From: Pohlia nutans
Lineage: Eukaryota > Streptophyta > Bryopsida > Bryales > Mniaceae
Assembly (NCBI GenBank): GCA_022496805.1
Contig: CM040087.1
Span: 11,110,001-11,174,000 of the forward strand
Direction: 5' to 3'
Length of the DNA: 64,000 nucleotides
Shown here: positions 47,970 through 60,490 of the stretch, piece after piece
How the letters are laid out: every line of letters starts with the position of its first letter
Numbering within the stretch: the first letter of the stretch is position 1
Translations under genes and position numbers: made by a program
Notes under the pieces: generated by a model
Databases searched by the model: none
What the model was told of the DNA's origin: nothing
What the model saw: the letters and a program-made list of their open reading frames with translations, nothing else

Positions 47970-48040
47970 ATGATGTGGAATGTTCCACATCATTTCATCT
48001 CCTCAATGAAATGATGTGGGATATCCCGCATCACATCGGT
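47970..48040. repeat. Short inverted repeats around ATGATGTGG
   Basis: AATGATGTGGAATGTTCCACATCATT is a perfect palindrome, followed by a second copy around GATGTGGGATATCCCGCATC. No function is assigned. Confidence 0.6.
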
Positions 48041-48315
48041 AGCTATGGAAGCAAGTGGCATTAAACAAGAACAATCAACCATGGTGAACAATAATGAAAA
48101 ACTCACTCAATCACAATTCAACACTGTTTTCTAATTGTTTATTTGATTCAATAGTCCATTCATAAACCAATCATTGGTCACTCCATATATTAATCTATAA
48201 AGGTGTATGAAATTAAAAGGCAGCCTCTTGGAAGGCTATTGAATGTTATGGAGTTGTACCTTTAAATAGGAATCGTTGCACAAGAATCTTTGTGGCAAAT
48301 TCTAGAATACTGAAC

Positions 48316-48541
48316 CACTGTTCGGGAAGTTTTTTGAAGCAACCAGTCCATGTCCTTTATTTTCCAAAAGCAACCGGTTTTTAAAGATTATATCCTGTAT
48401 ATTTCGTTTATGAATACTAAATATAATTAATTTTTTAGTCATTTAGTTCGGTGGTTTGCCTCTATTTTTAAAAATCAACCAGCCATTTCCAATAATCAAT
48501 CGGCTAACTTGTAACTGACTGTCAGTTCTTCCCGGGCCCTG
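48316..48541. mobile_element. hAT-type MITE, 226 bp, 8 bp TSD
   Basis: TACTGAAC flanks both sides (48308-48315 and 48542-48549). The ends, CACTGTTCGGGAAG and the complement of CAGGGCCCGGGAAG, match at 10 of 14 positions. CAGGG-type ends with an 8 bp duplication are diagnostic of hAT elements. The uninterrupted paralogue near 47770 supports the boundaries. Confidence 0.85.
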
Positions 48542-48780
48542 TACTGAACATGCCATGTAATTCTTTACCTAAAGAAAAATAGTAGAAACTGGAGTTGGAA
48601 GTCTACAATAGCCCTACCTCAAGAATCACATGTTTTGAATTGTTTTTCATTCTTTCTTTTTTTGAAACAAATGAAAGTGCATTACATTGCAAAAGCAAAA
48701 GTGAATTACATTACAAAAGAAAAAGCGCATTGTTTATCTTTCATGCAGTGAGAGCAAAAGGGTAAAGAACTGCTTACGTT

Positions 48781-50284
48781 GCATTTTTCTCTCCGAAAAA
48801 GAAAAGAAAAAGAAGAAGGTAAGTGACGACATAATTTACCATGGTCAAGAATCAGACAGAAGTCAGCATGCATGACGGACGGAGAGTGAGAGAGTTTCAG
48901 AATGGGGTCAATGAATACTGACGTCTGATTTCATTTATGTAGTTGTATATTTTATGATATATTTGGATTTGTGAGAGAAGACAATCATGTAAACTACGAA
49001 AGAATACCGTTAAATTCGTCACGATGGGGACAGGCCGCCTCGGGTACTTGAACTGACCGACGGACCCCGTGTCCCTGGGAGCAAATAAAGTAAAGAAAAG
49101 GAAGAGAATCTGCATCTGCTTGTGCTTTTGCTATTAAGTTATTGTGAGGTAAAGCATGTGGGCAGCCAGAGCGCGGGATAAAGAGCGGAAGAAGGGCGAA
49201 GGTCGGTCGCCAAATCCGGGAAGCAACTGCAACCACAATGCAACAATGCAATGCAATGCAATCCCTCCTCTCATTCCGGTTCTCACTGTAGCAATAATAT
49301 AAGCTCAATCGCTAGACAGTTGTAGCTTAGCTTTTGTGTCTCGTGCTGTAATTATCTGTATCACTCACTCAATCCCATCTCCAAGCAACTCTGCTAACCC
49401 GGCCGGCCCTGCTGCATTTTGGCCACAATTTCTGGTCTCATCCCGGCCCTCCAGTTGCTGTGGTGGAAATACAAACAACTTTACGGTGGGGGAAATGATT
49501 AGGAGCATTGGGTCTACCCTACCTCGTGGTCAGTTTCGACATAAATTAACTCATTTTGTCAGAAGAGTGCCACATGTCATCTTGTGATTGGTTTGTGGTG
49601 ACGTGGACCTCTCAAAATCTAATGTGGGAGCTAGATTTCGACACAATACTGTCCGAATTTGACCCTCACATACGGTAGTCCAGAAATTGTAGGAAGAAAA
49701 ATCCAAAAACTCACGCGGGGAGTACTAAAAACGTGCTCTCTTTGCTCACAGTGTGATGTTTGTAATCTGTTGTTTTGCAATGGAAATAAAGCATCCATTT
49801 GTTTCAAAAGAAAAAGAACTTCAAACAACTTTTTGATAAATATTAAAAAAATTGGTGAACTCTCATAGATGTAAATGTTTGAGAACATGTAGTTATGCCA
49901 AATTATTGTTTTATTATTATTGTTTTTGAAACAAGAGGATGCTTTATTTATTGGCTCTGACCGTAGGGGAGAGGCATCGCCGGGACACTCATTTTTTGGG
50001 GCTAGATACTACTATAGTAAATATAATTATTCCACTGAAATGCATTCTCATCCATCACTCGTCCTATTACGGTTGGAGCTCCTCGTAGCGTAGCTGCTTG
50101 TTTCTATTGCACAACATCAAGTTATAAATATCACATTGTGAACGACGAGGGTACATTACTAGTGTTCCCCCACGGGTGATTTTTTGGATTTTTCTTCCTA
50201 ATATATCTTGTTTAGGCCCAAAGCTCCTAATCATTTCCAATTAAAAATGACCCCAACGTAACAAGAGGCCCGAGAGCAATCCCC
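48781..50284. other. Gene-free DNA, partly GC-richer
   Basis: About 49010-49470 is less AT-rich and has short frames (49336-49587, 49336 onward) without recognisable motifs. A CAATGCAATG short repeat lies at about 49235-49262. No transposon end was found. Confidence 0.4.
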
Positions 50285-50436
50285 ATCATGCTTGGGATTC
50301 CTATTAAGCATGGAAGTATTAGCCCTCACGATGTGCATCCGATTGGAATCGAACCGGCTCCCTCTTTGGTGCTATTAAAGGGAACCCACCTCCTGACTAT
50401 CATATAGGTAGTTTAAGCTCATTCCGGACCAAACTA
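50285..50436 (-). mobile_element. tRNA-derived SINE, family 2, second copy
   Basis: On the minus strand CTTAAACTACCTATATGATA precedes a B box (GCCGGTTCGATTCCAATC, about 50342-50359). It shares layout with 45930-46060. The 3' end is not defined. Confidence 0.65.
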
Positions 50437-50752
50437 CCTTTCAATAATAAACTATGAATTTGGTGTGAAGTTTTAAAGCATAGTGTTCTAATAGCTCATA
50501 AGTACTACTCCCTCCATCCTCCGTCCCATAATAGATGATGCTCTTGAGAAAAAAAATTGTCCCAAATTACTTGATGCAAATTATTTAATCAAATGAAAGT
50601 TGTTGTTTTACAAATTCTAACAAAGAAATATCACAACAAATGTTTTTTTTAAACAAAGATTGTCTTTGTTCATATGTGGATCACAAACAACATATGAATT
50701 AGCAAAAATCAATGCTAACATATGTTCATTGCATCAGAAAACACACTTCAAC

Positions 50753-50872
50753 CACTAGTAGAAAAGGTGACACTGTCCATGGAGATGTCTATGCAAGTGG
50801 TGCCCAATTCAATACGTGCACAGTGATTTTGTCCGGGCATCTCCCTTAGGAGCGCCACCTTTTCTACTTGTG
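50753..50872. mobile_element. Mini-CACTA, 120 bp
   Basis: The left end is CACTAGTAGAAAAGGTG and the right end CACCTTTTCTACTTGTG, with one mismatch in the terminus. It is colinear with 33276-33395 (GTGCCCAATTC, GTGATTTTGT). No exact 3 bp duplication is seen. Confidence 0.8.
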
Positions 50873-51639
50873 CACAAACATCACGATGTTGCCACACATA
50901 TCATTTGTAATATGACATTGATTCAACAGACATCCACTCCAAAATTGAAGCTTACGATATTTAGAGATTTGATGAAATCATTCTAGTTTGTCTAATTTTT
51001 TGATATTTTCAAAAAGCATCATCTATTCCACAAGTGATTCCTTCATGTACAAACAATTTGCAATAGAGATATCCGCGAAGTAGTGAAATTGGACGTTCCT
51101 CAAACTATGTCAACAAAAAGGACTAGGCACATCCCAAAACAAGAAGGTTTGTTTGGTTCCTAAAAAAAAATTGAGCATGAAATTTATTTATGAAAAAAAA
51201 AGATGGGTGTTTGGATTTCACACCGCATGCTATGCGCATTGCGATGATGGAATTGATGCCGTGTGGGCTGACACAAAAAAGGAACATGACTATAGTTGCA
51301 GCACTGCAACGTAGTTGAACAGTGGTTCAATAGTAGTTGCAAAAAACAAAAAACAAAAAAAAACAAAAAAAACAAAAAAAAAAAAAAAAAAAAACTTTGA
51401 ATACTATTTTTTTTCTTCATTTTACCTCTTTTTCCTGTCAGGAACGCAAATGCAACAATGGGGGGCTGCTACAAATGGGACATGGCACAACGACGCTATT
51501 CTAAAGCTAGGCAACGCATGCATCACCCGCATCTCATATCCTCAAAGTACTTTTTGTTTCTCTCACAAACTCCGGGTGAGGAATAGATTTCAAAGTGGTT
51601 CACCAAGAAAGTTTGCAGATATCTCTAATGTGAAGAGCC
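50873..51639. other. AT-rich gene-free DNA with an A-rich tract
   Basis: An A/AAAC tract lies at about 51340-51394. No gene or element is recognised. Confidence 0.4.
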
Positions 51640-51945
51640 TTAACTTCTTAAGAACCAAGGATTCATGCTATTAAAATTAAAAACGTATTGTGAAAAATAT
51701 AACTCAACTGGGACCAAATTTACAGCACTAGAATTTGTGAAGAACATTGCATGTGTTAAAAATAAATTAATTTTTTTTAAAAATTAAAAATTAAAAAGTC
51801 CATACAAGACCAACTTAAAATTGATAAAAATAATAATATACATGAGGCCTCTTTTTATTTTATTTTTGTATTTTGAAACAAATCAAAGTGATTCAATTGC
51901 AAGGAAAAATGAGGCCTCGTTTGGACTTCTTGGTCGTTTAGGGAT
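51640..51945. mobile_element. TTAACCCC-family element, about 306 bp
   Basis: AAGAACCAAGGATTCATGCT at the left and GGACTTCTTGGTCGTTTAGG at the right are inverted ends. GTGAAAAATATAACTCAACT is shared with the other copies. Confidence 0.65.
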
Positions 51946-53039
51946 TTATAAAAGAAGAATTCCATTCATGGATGTAACATTAATGAAGGTCTGAGCTGAA
52001 TTTCTGAGTAATTTCAGGATAAAAAAAAATTCGCTCAAAATAAGTAAATTAGGAATAAAAATCAATATATCTGGAATCACGGCACCGCCCCCCGTGCAAC
52101 TGAAAACCATAACGCTTGGGAAGGAAAGTCTTGAACAACAGTGGTATCCAATGCTTGCAGTGGTAATAATAAAATCCTGTTTGGCTAAATTTATAGGAAT
52201 ATCAATTTTTACTGGTATGTCAAATCCTCTAATTTCATATTCCATTCTTCGCCTGGCGGGGTCGGTTTGTATTTGTACCGTTCTTTGGTTCCCTTTTTTC
52301 TTGCAGTAAAGGTTCTCCTTTATTATTTGTGTAAAAAAAAAAAAAAAAAAAATCAATTCCATTCTTCACTGTTCCATGGGATTTTGTACAATTATCGCAA
52401 TTATGCAGTGCTTAATTTTAATAATCCAATAACATTAACCAACCTTCGTGTACTCTACTCATCACCTTGAGCCTCCACCTGTCTACTTAACTATTGATGA
52501 AGTATTTAATGTTGGGTGTGGAATATTCCACACAATTTAGTCTAGAGTCAAGACAGGGACAATGCATGCTAATGAATGTTGTGTCAAGTAAGGATGGTCC
52601 AAAGACTATCACAAATACACTCAAACCAACCTCCGTTTATTCTGACCACCTTTTATTCCCAAATTTTCACCATGACATAGATTGATTGTGTGACAAGTGT
52701 GCTACACAACATTCGGCAACATGCATTGGCTCTGCAGTAGATGGTGCAACAAATTTCACACCCAACAAGACTTCACCAATAACTAAGTGAACAAGTGGAG
52801 TCCCAAGGTGATGTGCAAAGTGCATGAAGGAAAGATAGAAGGCATGGAGGCTACTGAATGTTATGTACACTCAATGATAGTGTCACAAATGTGCAGGATA
52901 TTCTAAAAAATCAATATCATAGAGAGGGTCATTGCAAAGAGGTTTAAGCATAAAGAGTTTGTCAGGTTTGACTATCAAAGTGTCAAAGGAAAAAGTACAT
53001 AGGTTTACCCTTGGTGTCCCTTTTGGGAGGAAAACTCTA
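51946..53039. other. AT-rich gene-free DNA
   Basis: The frame 51946-52362 (minus, 138 codons) has no recognisable motif and ends in low-complexity sequence. An A tract lies at about 52335-52353. No terminal repeats were found. Confidence 0.4.
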
Positions 53040-53160
53040 TAAAATTGACCGTTAACCCCTAAAAGCCTGAGGAGTATTGTACAAAACCTAAATGTGTTAT
53101 AATATGTGCCTTCCATATGTTTGACGAATTTTGGTTCAATAAACAAAATGTAGGGTATCA
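53040..53160 (-). repeat. Inverted copy of the 24640-24760 repeat
   Basis: TTAACCCCTAAAAGCCTGAG, TATAATATGTGCCTTCCATA and CAAAATGTAGGGTATCAT match the reverse complement of the 24.7 kb copy. Confidence 0.75.
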
Positions 53161-54428
53161 TTGCTACACATTATTTGTAAAATCTAACTTTCAAAAATAA
53201 CTTTCCACCTTTTTTAATTTTTTAATTTTTTTTCCCCGTGGAGCAAATGAAAGGAAATTTCATTGCAAAAGGGCACAATACAAACCAACCAACCACAAGT
53301 GGCGTGGTGGCTTAATTTTTTTATGTGGTATGTGATTTTCTTATATCTTTTACTGATTAATTTCAAAACATAATAATCATAACATTGGCTTAAAGAAAAT
53401 CATTCATGAATAAAAAAAATAAGTCAAGGGTAGTGTTTTGTGTAGTCATATACCTGGTTCCTAAAACAACAATAATCATATAGAAAAATTCCAATAGTAC
53501 TAACTCAGGGTAAGAATCCTTCACGAAAATCCAAGACTGCATCATGTGTGCAAAGAAATGGGTATTTAAAAATATATATATAAAATGAATGGCATTCGGT
53601 TATAGCATTCAATTTGAAATTCAAAATTCAAAATTCAAAATTTAAATCATGGACAATTGACACTCTTCTGCCGGCAGCATCAATTTGTACTGATAATTGT
53701 TCAATTTGTGACCCCAAGTCAATTCTTCTAAATTAAGCAAAACACAATTATGTACAAATCCTCATTCTAATCCAAATGGCACAGATTTGGGTATCCAATA
53801 GACAGGCGATAAATAATTCAAAACAAAGTCCGGAACAGTGTTTTTGCTGTGTTAGTTTTCTTGAAGCCTAACTGGCGACGTAAAAAAAATTGGGTAAGAA
53901 TATTTGGCAAAATCTTAAGCTTACAATCATATTTTCATAAAATTTCTTCGTATTTTGGTAGTTTTCTTCACAAAACCTAGCTATCCTCACAAAAAACGTA
54001 GAGAAAATATGGCCAAAAAAAATCAAAATTTTCACATTATTTTTCTTAACAAAAGAGAAATGCCATATTTTCTAGAGAAATCTGGCAAAATATAGCATGA
54101 AGAAAAAACGTTGGTCTGAAAATGCATGTAATGTATGAGTATACAGTTTTTGTTACGGTCTTTCTAAACACAAAAGATGCACGCAATGCATACATTTGAA
54201 TTTCTAACAAATAATCCATTGTAAAAATTGTGTTGACACTGTTTTTAACCTTTCTTTTTATTCAAATGTGTAATTGTAGTATGAATGCTTTGAATAGTGG
54301 TCCTTGATCTTAAGTTTTTATTGTGCAAGATTGCATATAAAGGCACTAGTAAATCATATGATCTACATGTGATCAAACTTTGGTGTCATATAAATTGGTG
54401 TGACCAAACTATTTTTTGAGTTGGTGCA
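53161..54428. other. AT-rich gene-free DNA
   Basis: No gene is seen. A short direct repeat, AATTCAAA, occurs at about 53618-53642. Confidence 0.4.
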
Positions 54429-54630
54429 TTAACCCCTAAAGAAATAAGGATTCATAGTTTTCAAATGAAATAAATATATTGATCACACTGTGAAAATAAG
54501 AATTGAGGTGAAACTAAAATTTATATGTTGGTAAAGAAACAAAGAAATTTAAACAAGAAGAAAGTTCACAAAGAACTTACTCAAAAGCTGCTTAAAAACA
54601 AATGATGGGATTCTTGGTACTTTAGGGGTC
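54429..54630. mobile_element. TTAACCCC-family element, about 202 bp
   Basis: TTAACCCCTAAAGAAATAAG at the left and TCTTGGTACTTTAGGGGTCA at the right are inverted ends. The interior matches 32503-32697. Confidence 0.7.
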
Positions 54631-54659
54631 AAACAATTGTCATAGATTGAGAACTAGGA

Positions 54660-55090
54660 TTTAACCCTTTAACGTCCCGATTCAACACTATTTTCAAAGA
54701 TTCATTATAAAATGTTTGATGAAAAACAAAAATGGAGTTGATATACAAAGCAAAGATGTAAATGTCAATGTGAAGATTGCATATGTACGGTTGGATTCAT
54801 CAAGTTATTTATTAATATTTATTCATGAATTTTGCAAGGTTTTCTCTTGAAATTCATTTAAAAATCCAAAATTAACACATTTTTGTAAAAAAAAATGGTA
54901 AGGAAATTGGAATAACGTGCATTACAAGATGGTATGGTTTCCATTATTTGATTCTACTTATTTTGAAAAATCATGTTTAAGGTCTCACTTTTTGAACTAA
55001 GAATGAAACTTGACATAAACCAATTCTGTTGTTTAAAAAAATTCACAATATGTTATTTTGAAGATCCATACCGTACAAATAATAGTCAAC
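54660..55090 (+). repeat. Dispersed repeat B, uninterrupted copy
   Basis: It starts TTAACCCTTTAACGTCCCGA and is the reverse complement of 25380-25960 without the mini-CACTA, so it serves as the empty-site reference. Confidence 0.8.
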
Positions 55091-55236
55091 TAGCACAAGA
55101 ACCAAGAGAAATTTAGATGGATGAAAAACTCTACAGGAAGTACTGTTAGGAAAGGTTGCAATCTGTTCGTCGTCCATATACTGGACGCAGTGATGTTTTT
55201 TCTCTCAACGGAATAAAGCGTCCTGTTGCTTCAGAA

Positions 55237-55242
<6 letters not shown>

Positions 55243-55288
<46 letters not shown>
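55243..55288. repeat. TA microsatellite
   Basis: About 22 TA units follow a run of A. Confidence 0.95.
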
Positions 55289-56079
55289 TGGACGCAGGCG
55301 CGTTCAAGGGTGAAGTGGTCCATTTCTTGGCGATTTCACGAAGAAAAGAAATGCTGGTTACAACACAAACAAGAGCAAAATGATGATCAAGATATTTGAG
55401 TAATCTCCATAAGTTAGAGGATCATAAAAGTCAACATCCAATCCTGATACGTACATTTCCATACAGACAACCTATTCGGTAGCACGTGCATTGTTATCTT
55501 CCACCATTCAACACTCTAGCACTCCCAAACCACAGGGATAGTGGGGGGTGAATGATTTCAAATGAACAATATTGGATGAAGGGTTGTAATTTTTCATTCA
55601 TTTTATTATTTTATTTTTGGAGATTTCAAATGAACAATACTGGGTGAAGGATTGCAATTTTCAATAATTTTGTTTTTGGGAGAGTTTCTTGAATTTTGGA
55701 AATTCTCTCATGAAGAAAATATTGGTTTTTCTATAATAAAAGAACACATGCTTTATGTACATATCACCAGAAATGCTTTTCTAGTATATTTGGGCAAATT
55801 TTTAGGTACTTGCTCTTGATTTGAATTCTAACCATAAAAATCATTTAAATGTTTTTGTTAACCCCTAAAGAAATGATTTTTATGGTTATAAATGATTTTT
55901 ATGGTTAGAAATGATAACCTCACTAATGAAATGTAGTTTATCAAATTCAAGATTTAGTCCAATTTGAAAATTTTGAAACAAATCCTAAAACTAAATGCTT
56001 TAATGCAATTTAAACATTTGGTTTTCCAATCATGCTCTGTTGATTTTCTAGCTGTAGAATGACACGGACAATAGGAGTA
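55289..56079. other. AT-rich gene-free DNA
   Basis: GATTTCAAATGAACAATA is repeated at about 55554 and 55623, a short local duplication. There is no coding signal. Confidence 0.4.
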
Positions 56080-56496
56080 AGGTGGTTACCCCATTCCCAA
56101 CTCGTGCCTTTTACCAACAGCTAGGGGCATTTTCCACAATCAATGCTCCAATGGTGTTGGTTGTAGCATGAGTTACAGTTGGTAATGGATTCTCTCTTGT
56201 TGGTTTTAGTATATGTAAGTGTGGTTATGGATTCGTTGTTGTTGGTTTAAACATTTTTGGTGTGTGCAATACAAATCTTCTTTAGACAAAAAGAGCTCTA
56301 CCTATATAACGTGAATGGGATGTGTCATACTTCGACTTTGAAAATTCATAACTAATTCATTCTTCATCCAAAAATTATGTTTCAACTTGTGTTGAAATCT
56401 ATTTCTTCTTGCTGAACTCTAAAAAATAATAATACTAAATAATATCAATGCCTCATATCCATATTTCTTATTCAGTTGGGAATGGGTTAACCACCT
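56080..56496. mobile_element. TA-flanked MITE, 417 bp
   Basis: The ends are AGGTGGTTACCCCATTCCCA and the near complement of AGGTGGTTAACCCATTCCCA, flanked by TA on both sides. No coding capacity. It fits a Tc1/mariner-type non-autonomous element. Confidence 0.8.
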
Positions 56497-58016
56497 TATG
56501 ACTTGTAGAAGACACATGATTTCATTTCTTACAAATGAAAAAAAAAATGAAAAAAATCACATCCATATCTAGTGACCAAAAAAAAGCAGACAAAGTAAAA
56601 GATAGTAAGTTTAACTACTTGATTACAAGCTCCAGTGATTTTTAACTTAAAATAGCCAAATTGCTACACTTGAAATATAGTGGTTAATGTAATGAAGATT
56701 TTTTTTGAAAACATGATAGGAATAGCCAAATACTTAAGAAAAAATTAGGTGAGTAGTGAAATTTTGCCTAGGTATTACCTAAGTACCATAATGGTAACAC
56801 CAAGTATCACCAAAGTATTGTGAAAAAAGTTGGTTACCTTGGAAAATTGAAAAAAATAAAAATAGAATTACTGGGATTTAGCTCCAATTTTGAAGCCCCA
56901 ACTCTAAATTCCCCCCTTGATGTTATTGCAAACACTATTCACCCATGGGCCCCATTTTCTAAAATTTCCATTTTGTGCATCGTAGGGTCTTTTTTTGGCA
57001 ATTTGTTTTTTCAAAATATAGACCTACAACCCCAATTTTGTTTAGCAACATCATTAAACTTGGGGCAAATAAATGTGGTGTGGTTTTCATGTGAGAATCA
57101 TGCAACATCATTCTGACATGAATCTCATGCGCTTTGTAACATGAGGTTCATGTTGCAGCGACAAATACTAATTACTTTCTTCTTCTTTTTTGACACAAAT
57201 GAGCTAATCACCAATCATTTGAACGACATGTGTCATTTTAACACATAAATCAGGCCATCATTTCAGTGTAAACTCCGGCAATCATAGATCTTGTGTGATT
57301 TCAATGTCAAGGTTCATGCTAGTTTCGTACCATTTTCACATCATAATGATGCTTCTTGTTTTTACTGATGAGGACCCCCTTGAGAATTTTAAATCATTGA
57401 TTATTTTTCAAGGTGGACCCATACATGCACAAAATAGGGGGCGATTTTTGTCCTCTTGCATCATTAACGTCGAGGGGATTTAGAGTCGGGACCTTTGAAA
57501 GTCTATATAGGCCAGGTGATGATCCCATAGACAAGTGGAAACCACACTTGCGAGGCATCCCGTTCTCCAATGTGACGAAATCATGATGTGCCCTTTCAAT
57601 CATATTGTGGGTTCTAGTGCATATTAACTTGCACAGGGCGGGGTTGCATGCTCTCCTGCGAAGCATGGATTGCTGATGACGCACCCACTGAAAAAATAGA
57701 CGGTCCCTGTCTCCTGGATCCTGGGTTCCCTTGTCTCAACCTCAGCCATTTCTTGTGTAACTTATACTTACCGCTTTCATGCATGGTCTTGGACGTGTTG
57801 GACACAAATTCTAACTATCATTAAAATAAATTAAAAATTAAAGAAAGAAAACAAGTGGCTAGTCGCGTAGTCTTTGCCTTGGTATTTACCTTATATTTAC
57901 TTTTATGGTTTGTTCATATTGTTTAGCCATGTAACTTCTTGAAAACGATGCGTTTTTGTAATCTCTCCCATGGTAGGGCAGAGACAAGAAAGTGGATTAC
58001 ATGTAATGCAAATCAA
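56497..58016. other. Gene-free DNA with unassigned open frames
   Basis: The frames 56820-57116 (plus) and 57394-57684 plus 57614-57805 (minus) are somewhat less AT-rich than the surroundings. I could not match them to any family, and the minus pair overlaps in different frames. They may be remnants of an old transposon. Confidence 0.3.
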
Positions 58017-58335
58017 TTCACACGGTAGACAGATAGAAATTTTGATCCTCTTTCCAGACTAGCGTGAACAAAGTGTCTGTTTGTTTGGACAATGACTTCG
58101 TGCCCATCAACAAAAGAGCTACTCGTGTAAGATTGCTCTCCCCTTCAGAGACTAGACACTCTAGTGACCAGTAACAAACAATAACTATAACACTAGCTGA
58201 ATCGATTTTGGATATAATTTTCAATTTATTTTGGTGATGATTGCCAAGCCATGGGTTCTACAGTTCATTGGTGAAGGGCTTTGTATTACAATTACTTGTT
58301 AGGTACGTCGAGCAGTAAAGTAATGTAATGTAATG

Positions 58336-58377
<42 letters not shown>

Positions 58378-58445
58378 TACTAGTGAATTATAATAATAGG
58401 CAAAAAAGTTGTAACAACCGACCGGCCCTGTCCCACCTACATGAG
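58017..58445. repeat. About 430 bp dispersed repeat, copy 1
   Basis: It shares with 59218-59640, in order, GAACAAAGTGTCTG, TTGGTGAAGGGC and CCGGCCCTGTCCCACC...GAGACAAGTG. A TA microsatellite (58340-58376) has expanded inside it. Confidence 0.65.
58340..58376. repeat. TA microsatellite
   Basis: About 18 TA units preceded by a GTAAT repeat. Confidence 0.95.
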
Positions 58446-59217
58446 ACAAGTGTTTATATTGTGTTAACAAAATAAATGACAAAAAGAAATAAATAATGAT
58501 CTTATGTGCAAGGTGATACCATTGCCCTACATATTGAAGGTGAAAAAAATAACTTTGATGCTTTTTTGATCAAGGTCATGAATAAAAGAGTTTGTTTATT
58601 TGTTGAAGGTCTTAGAGCATATTTATATATGAAGTTGAGGGTGTTTTGATGTGTGAGAGGGCTCAAATCTTCACCTCTCATTGGTCCAAATCTTCACCTC
58701 TCATTGGTCCTAATCTTGAAATAAGTCCCAACCTCTTTGCATCAAGACTGAACGCTAAATTTGGAAAGTGGTTCTTTTTCTTTTCATTAAAAATGACAAG
58801 GTCTTCTACAACTCTAACTCGAAGAACTGTTAGATGCACTGAAAATGAAAGACCAATTTGTGACCTTGGGGGCATTTCCATATTTTAGTAAAAGGAATAT
58901 TGTTTTCTAGCAATCAACACTTTTGGATTGTTTGCAAATTTGGATGGTTATTATTCGTCCCTTGTTTTGTTCATCTTCTTTATTGTCACTTTGGCCCAAA
59001 TGCCATTTGACATGGGTGAAATAGCCTCCCTTGTAATCTATTATATTGAGTACTTGAGGTTGTTTTTAATGCTAATACGAACTAAAATTTGATTGAATGA
59101 AGTGCTACTAATTATGCCACCAGGACCTAAATAGCGCATGCTACCATTTCATAATCTTATATATGTTCATAAATCTAAATCTCACGAATCCACCAATGTA
59201 CATCTCAATAATAATAA

Positions 59218-59640
59218 TAATAATAATAGAAGCTCCGGACCTCTTCTGAGGTTGGCGTAAATAAAGTGTCCATTTGTAATGTTGGTGATCGGGTGTCCAC
59301 CTGACAAAAGACCAGTGGAACAAAACTACTCTCCTATGTCGGGAATGGACACTTTAGTAACAAGTAACAAATAAAAGTAACCATGGCCTAATAGTTGGGA
59401 ATTTGTTTGAGCATACGGTATGCGTTTGTATTTAGCAATACTGCCAAATGATGAGTTCTTTGGTTAGTTAGTGAAGGGCGATGTAACACATTTGTGTGGT
59501 CTGGGTTTGATTCACGTTCACTTGAGTCCATTTGAGCAGTGGTGGGATATACATGACTTGGTTATAGTAACTAGCGAGTTTTCATGGTAGGAAACTTGTA
59601 CCAACCAACCGGCCCTATCTTACCCTTGAGACAAGTGCTT
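59218..59640. repeat. About 420 bp dispersed repeat, copy 2, with tRNA-like boxes
   Basis: A TAA microsatellite at about 59208-59229 borders the left end. GGTTAGTTAGTGAAGG (about 59461) and GGGTTTGATTCAC (about 59502) resemble A and B boxes on the plus strand. The right end reads ACCAACCGGCCCTATCTTAC then GAGACAAGTGC. It may be a SINE joined to another repeat. Confidence 0.6.
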
Positions 59641-60219
59641 GCACTAAGTTAGCGATCAAAAAGAGTATACAGTGGTCTTCACCACTAACCCTTTTTAATT
59701 TTGTATATTCCTATTATGTTGGTATGGGTTGGTTTTTTTCTATTTGTCTTTTATGGAGAAGGATTGATTTGGCATGGTGTATAGCAATAGTGTTTATTGC
59801 TTGAATGTGTGTTTTATGGAGGTTTCACAAAGATTGAATTTTGTTTCGAGTTGTTTCATTGAACGAGTGTGTGTGATTTGTCTAGCTTTAACCATGATGA
59901 TATTGAGTAGGTCTACTTTCCATCCTTGTTGAATGATACTATTGATTAATGGTTGATATTTTAGTATTTCGTTGCCAATTTTTTTGGTGAGAATTTGTAA
60001 TTAGTATGTGAATTCAATAAATTGTACTATGAGATTATCTTCAAGGTTCAGCAGTGGGGCACTTTGGTATGGAAGACCTTTAATGTATAGGATGTCTGGC
60101 TTAAATTTGGCATTATAATGACATTTTTGATGTCTACATGTGCATGGAAAGAGCCATGGGGGTACTGTATTTTCTTGTGGATTGTTATTAAATGTACATG
60201 CATTCATAAGAGCATTAGG
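59641..60219. other. Gene-free DNA
   Basis: No gene or repeat is recognised. Confidence 0.4.
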
Positions 60220-60490
60220 AGAAAAATGGGGTCCCAAAGGGGCCCTCTAAGCTTGCCTGTGTTAGGTGAACCGGCTGCCCAAACACCATTTTCTGTGTAA
60301 ACCCATTGGTGCAGTCGCTGCCCGCTGATAGCGTCGGAAGCTGCAGTGCTGGCAGGGTCGATTGGCGCGACCCACGGAACTGTGCTGCTGGCAGCCACGG
60401 TGGCACTATTGATGACCTCTTGTATAGTGCACGGTTTGGCCTAAAATTTTCAGCACGTGCCAAAGGCCAAGGCCCCTTTGTGACTACAGA
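60220..60490. other. GC-rich island with imperfect inverted ends
   Basis: A stretch of about 250 bases with far higher GC than its surroundings is bounded by GTCCCAAAGGGGCC at 60231 and GGCCCCTTTGTGAC near 60471. It may be a small transposon insertion. Frames on both strands have no recognisable motif. Confidence 0.4.

Larger units (their letters stand above)
47700..48780 (+). repeat. Direct duplication, second copy carrying a hAT insertion
   Basis: Blocks AATCATTGCA, TTCTTACCTAAAGAACGATG, AAGAATCACGTGTTTTGAA and GAGCAAAAGGGT at 47720-47895 recur in order at 48250-48750. The second copy is interrupted at 48316-48541. Confidence 0.75.

Noticed and set aside
49336..49587. Gene in the GC-richer stretch near 49 kb
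   Set aside because: The 83-codon frame has no recognisable domain and no neighbouring exon with matching phase could be found.
57394..57805. Minus-strand frames as a transposase fragment
   Set aside because: No DDE, zinc-finger or other family motif could be identified, and the two frames overlap out of phase.
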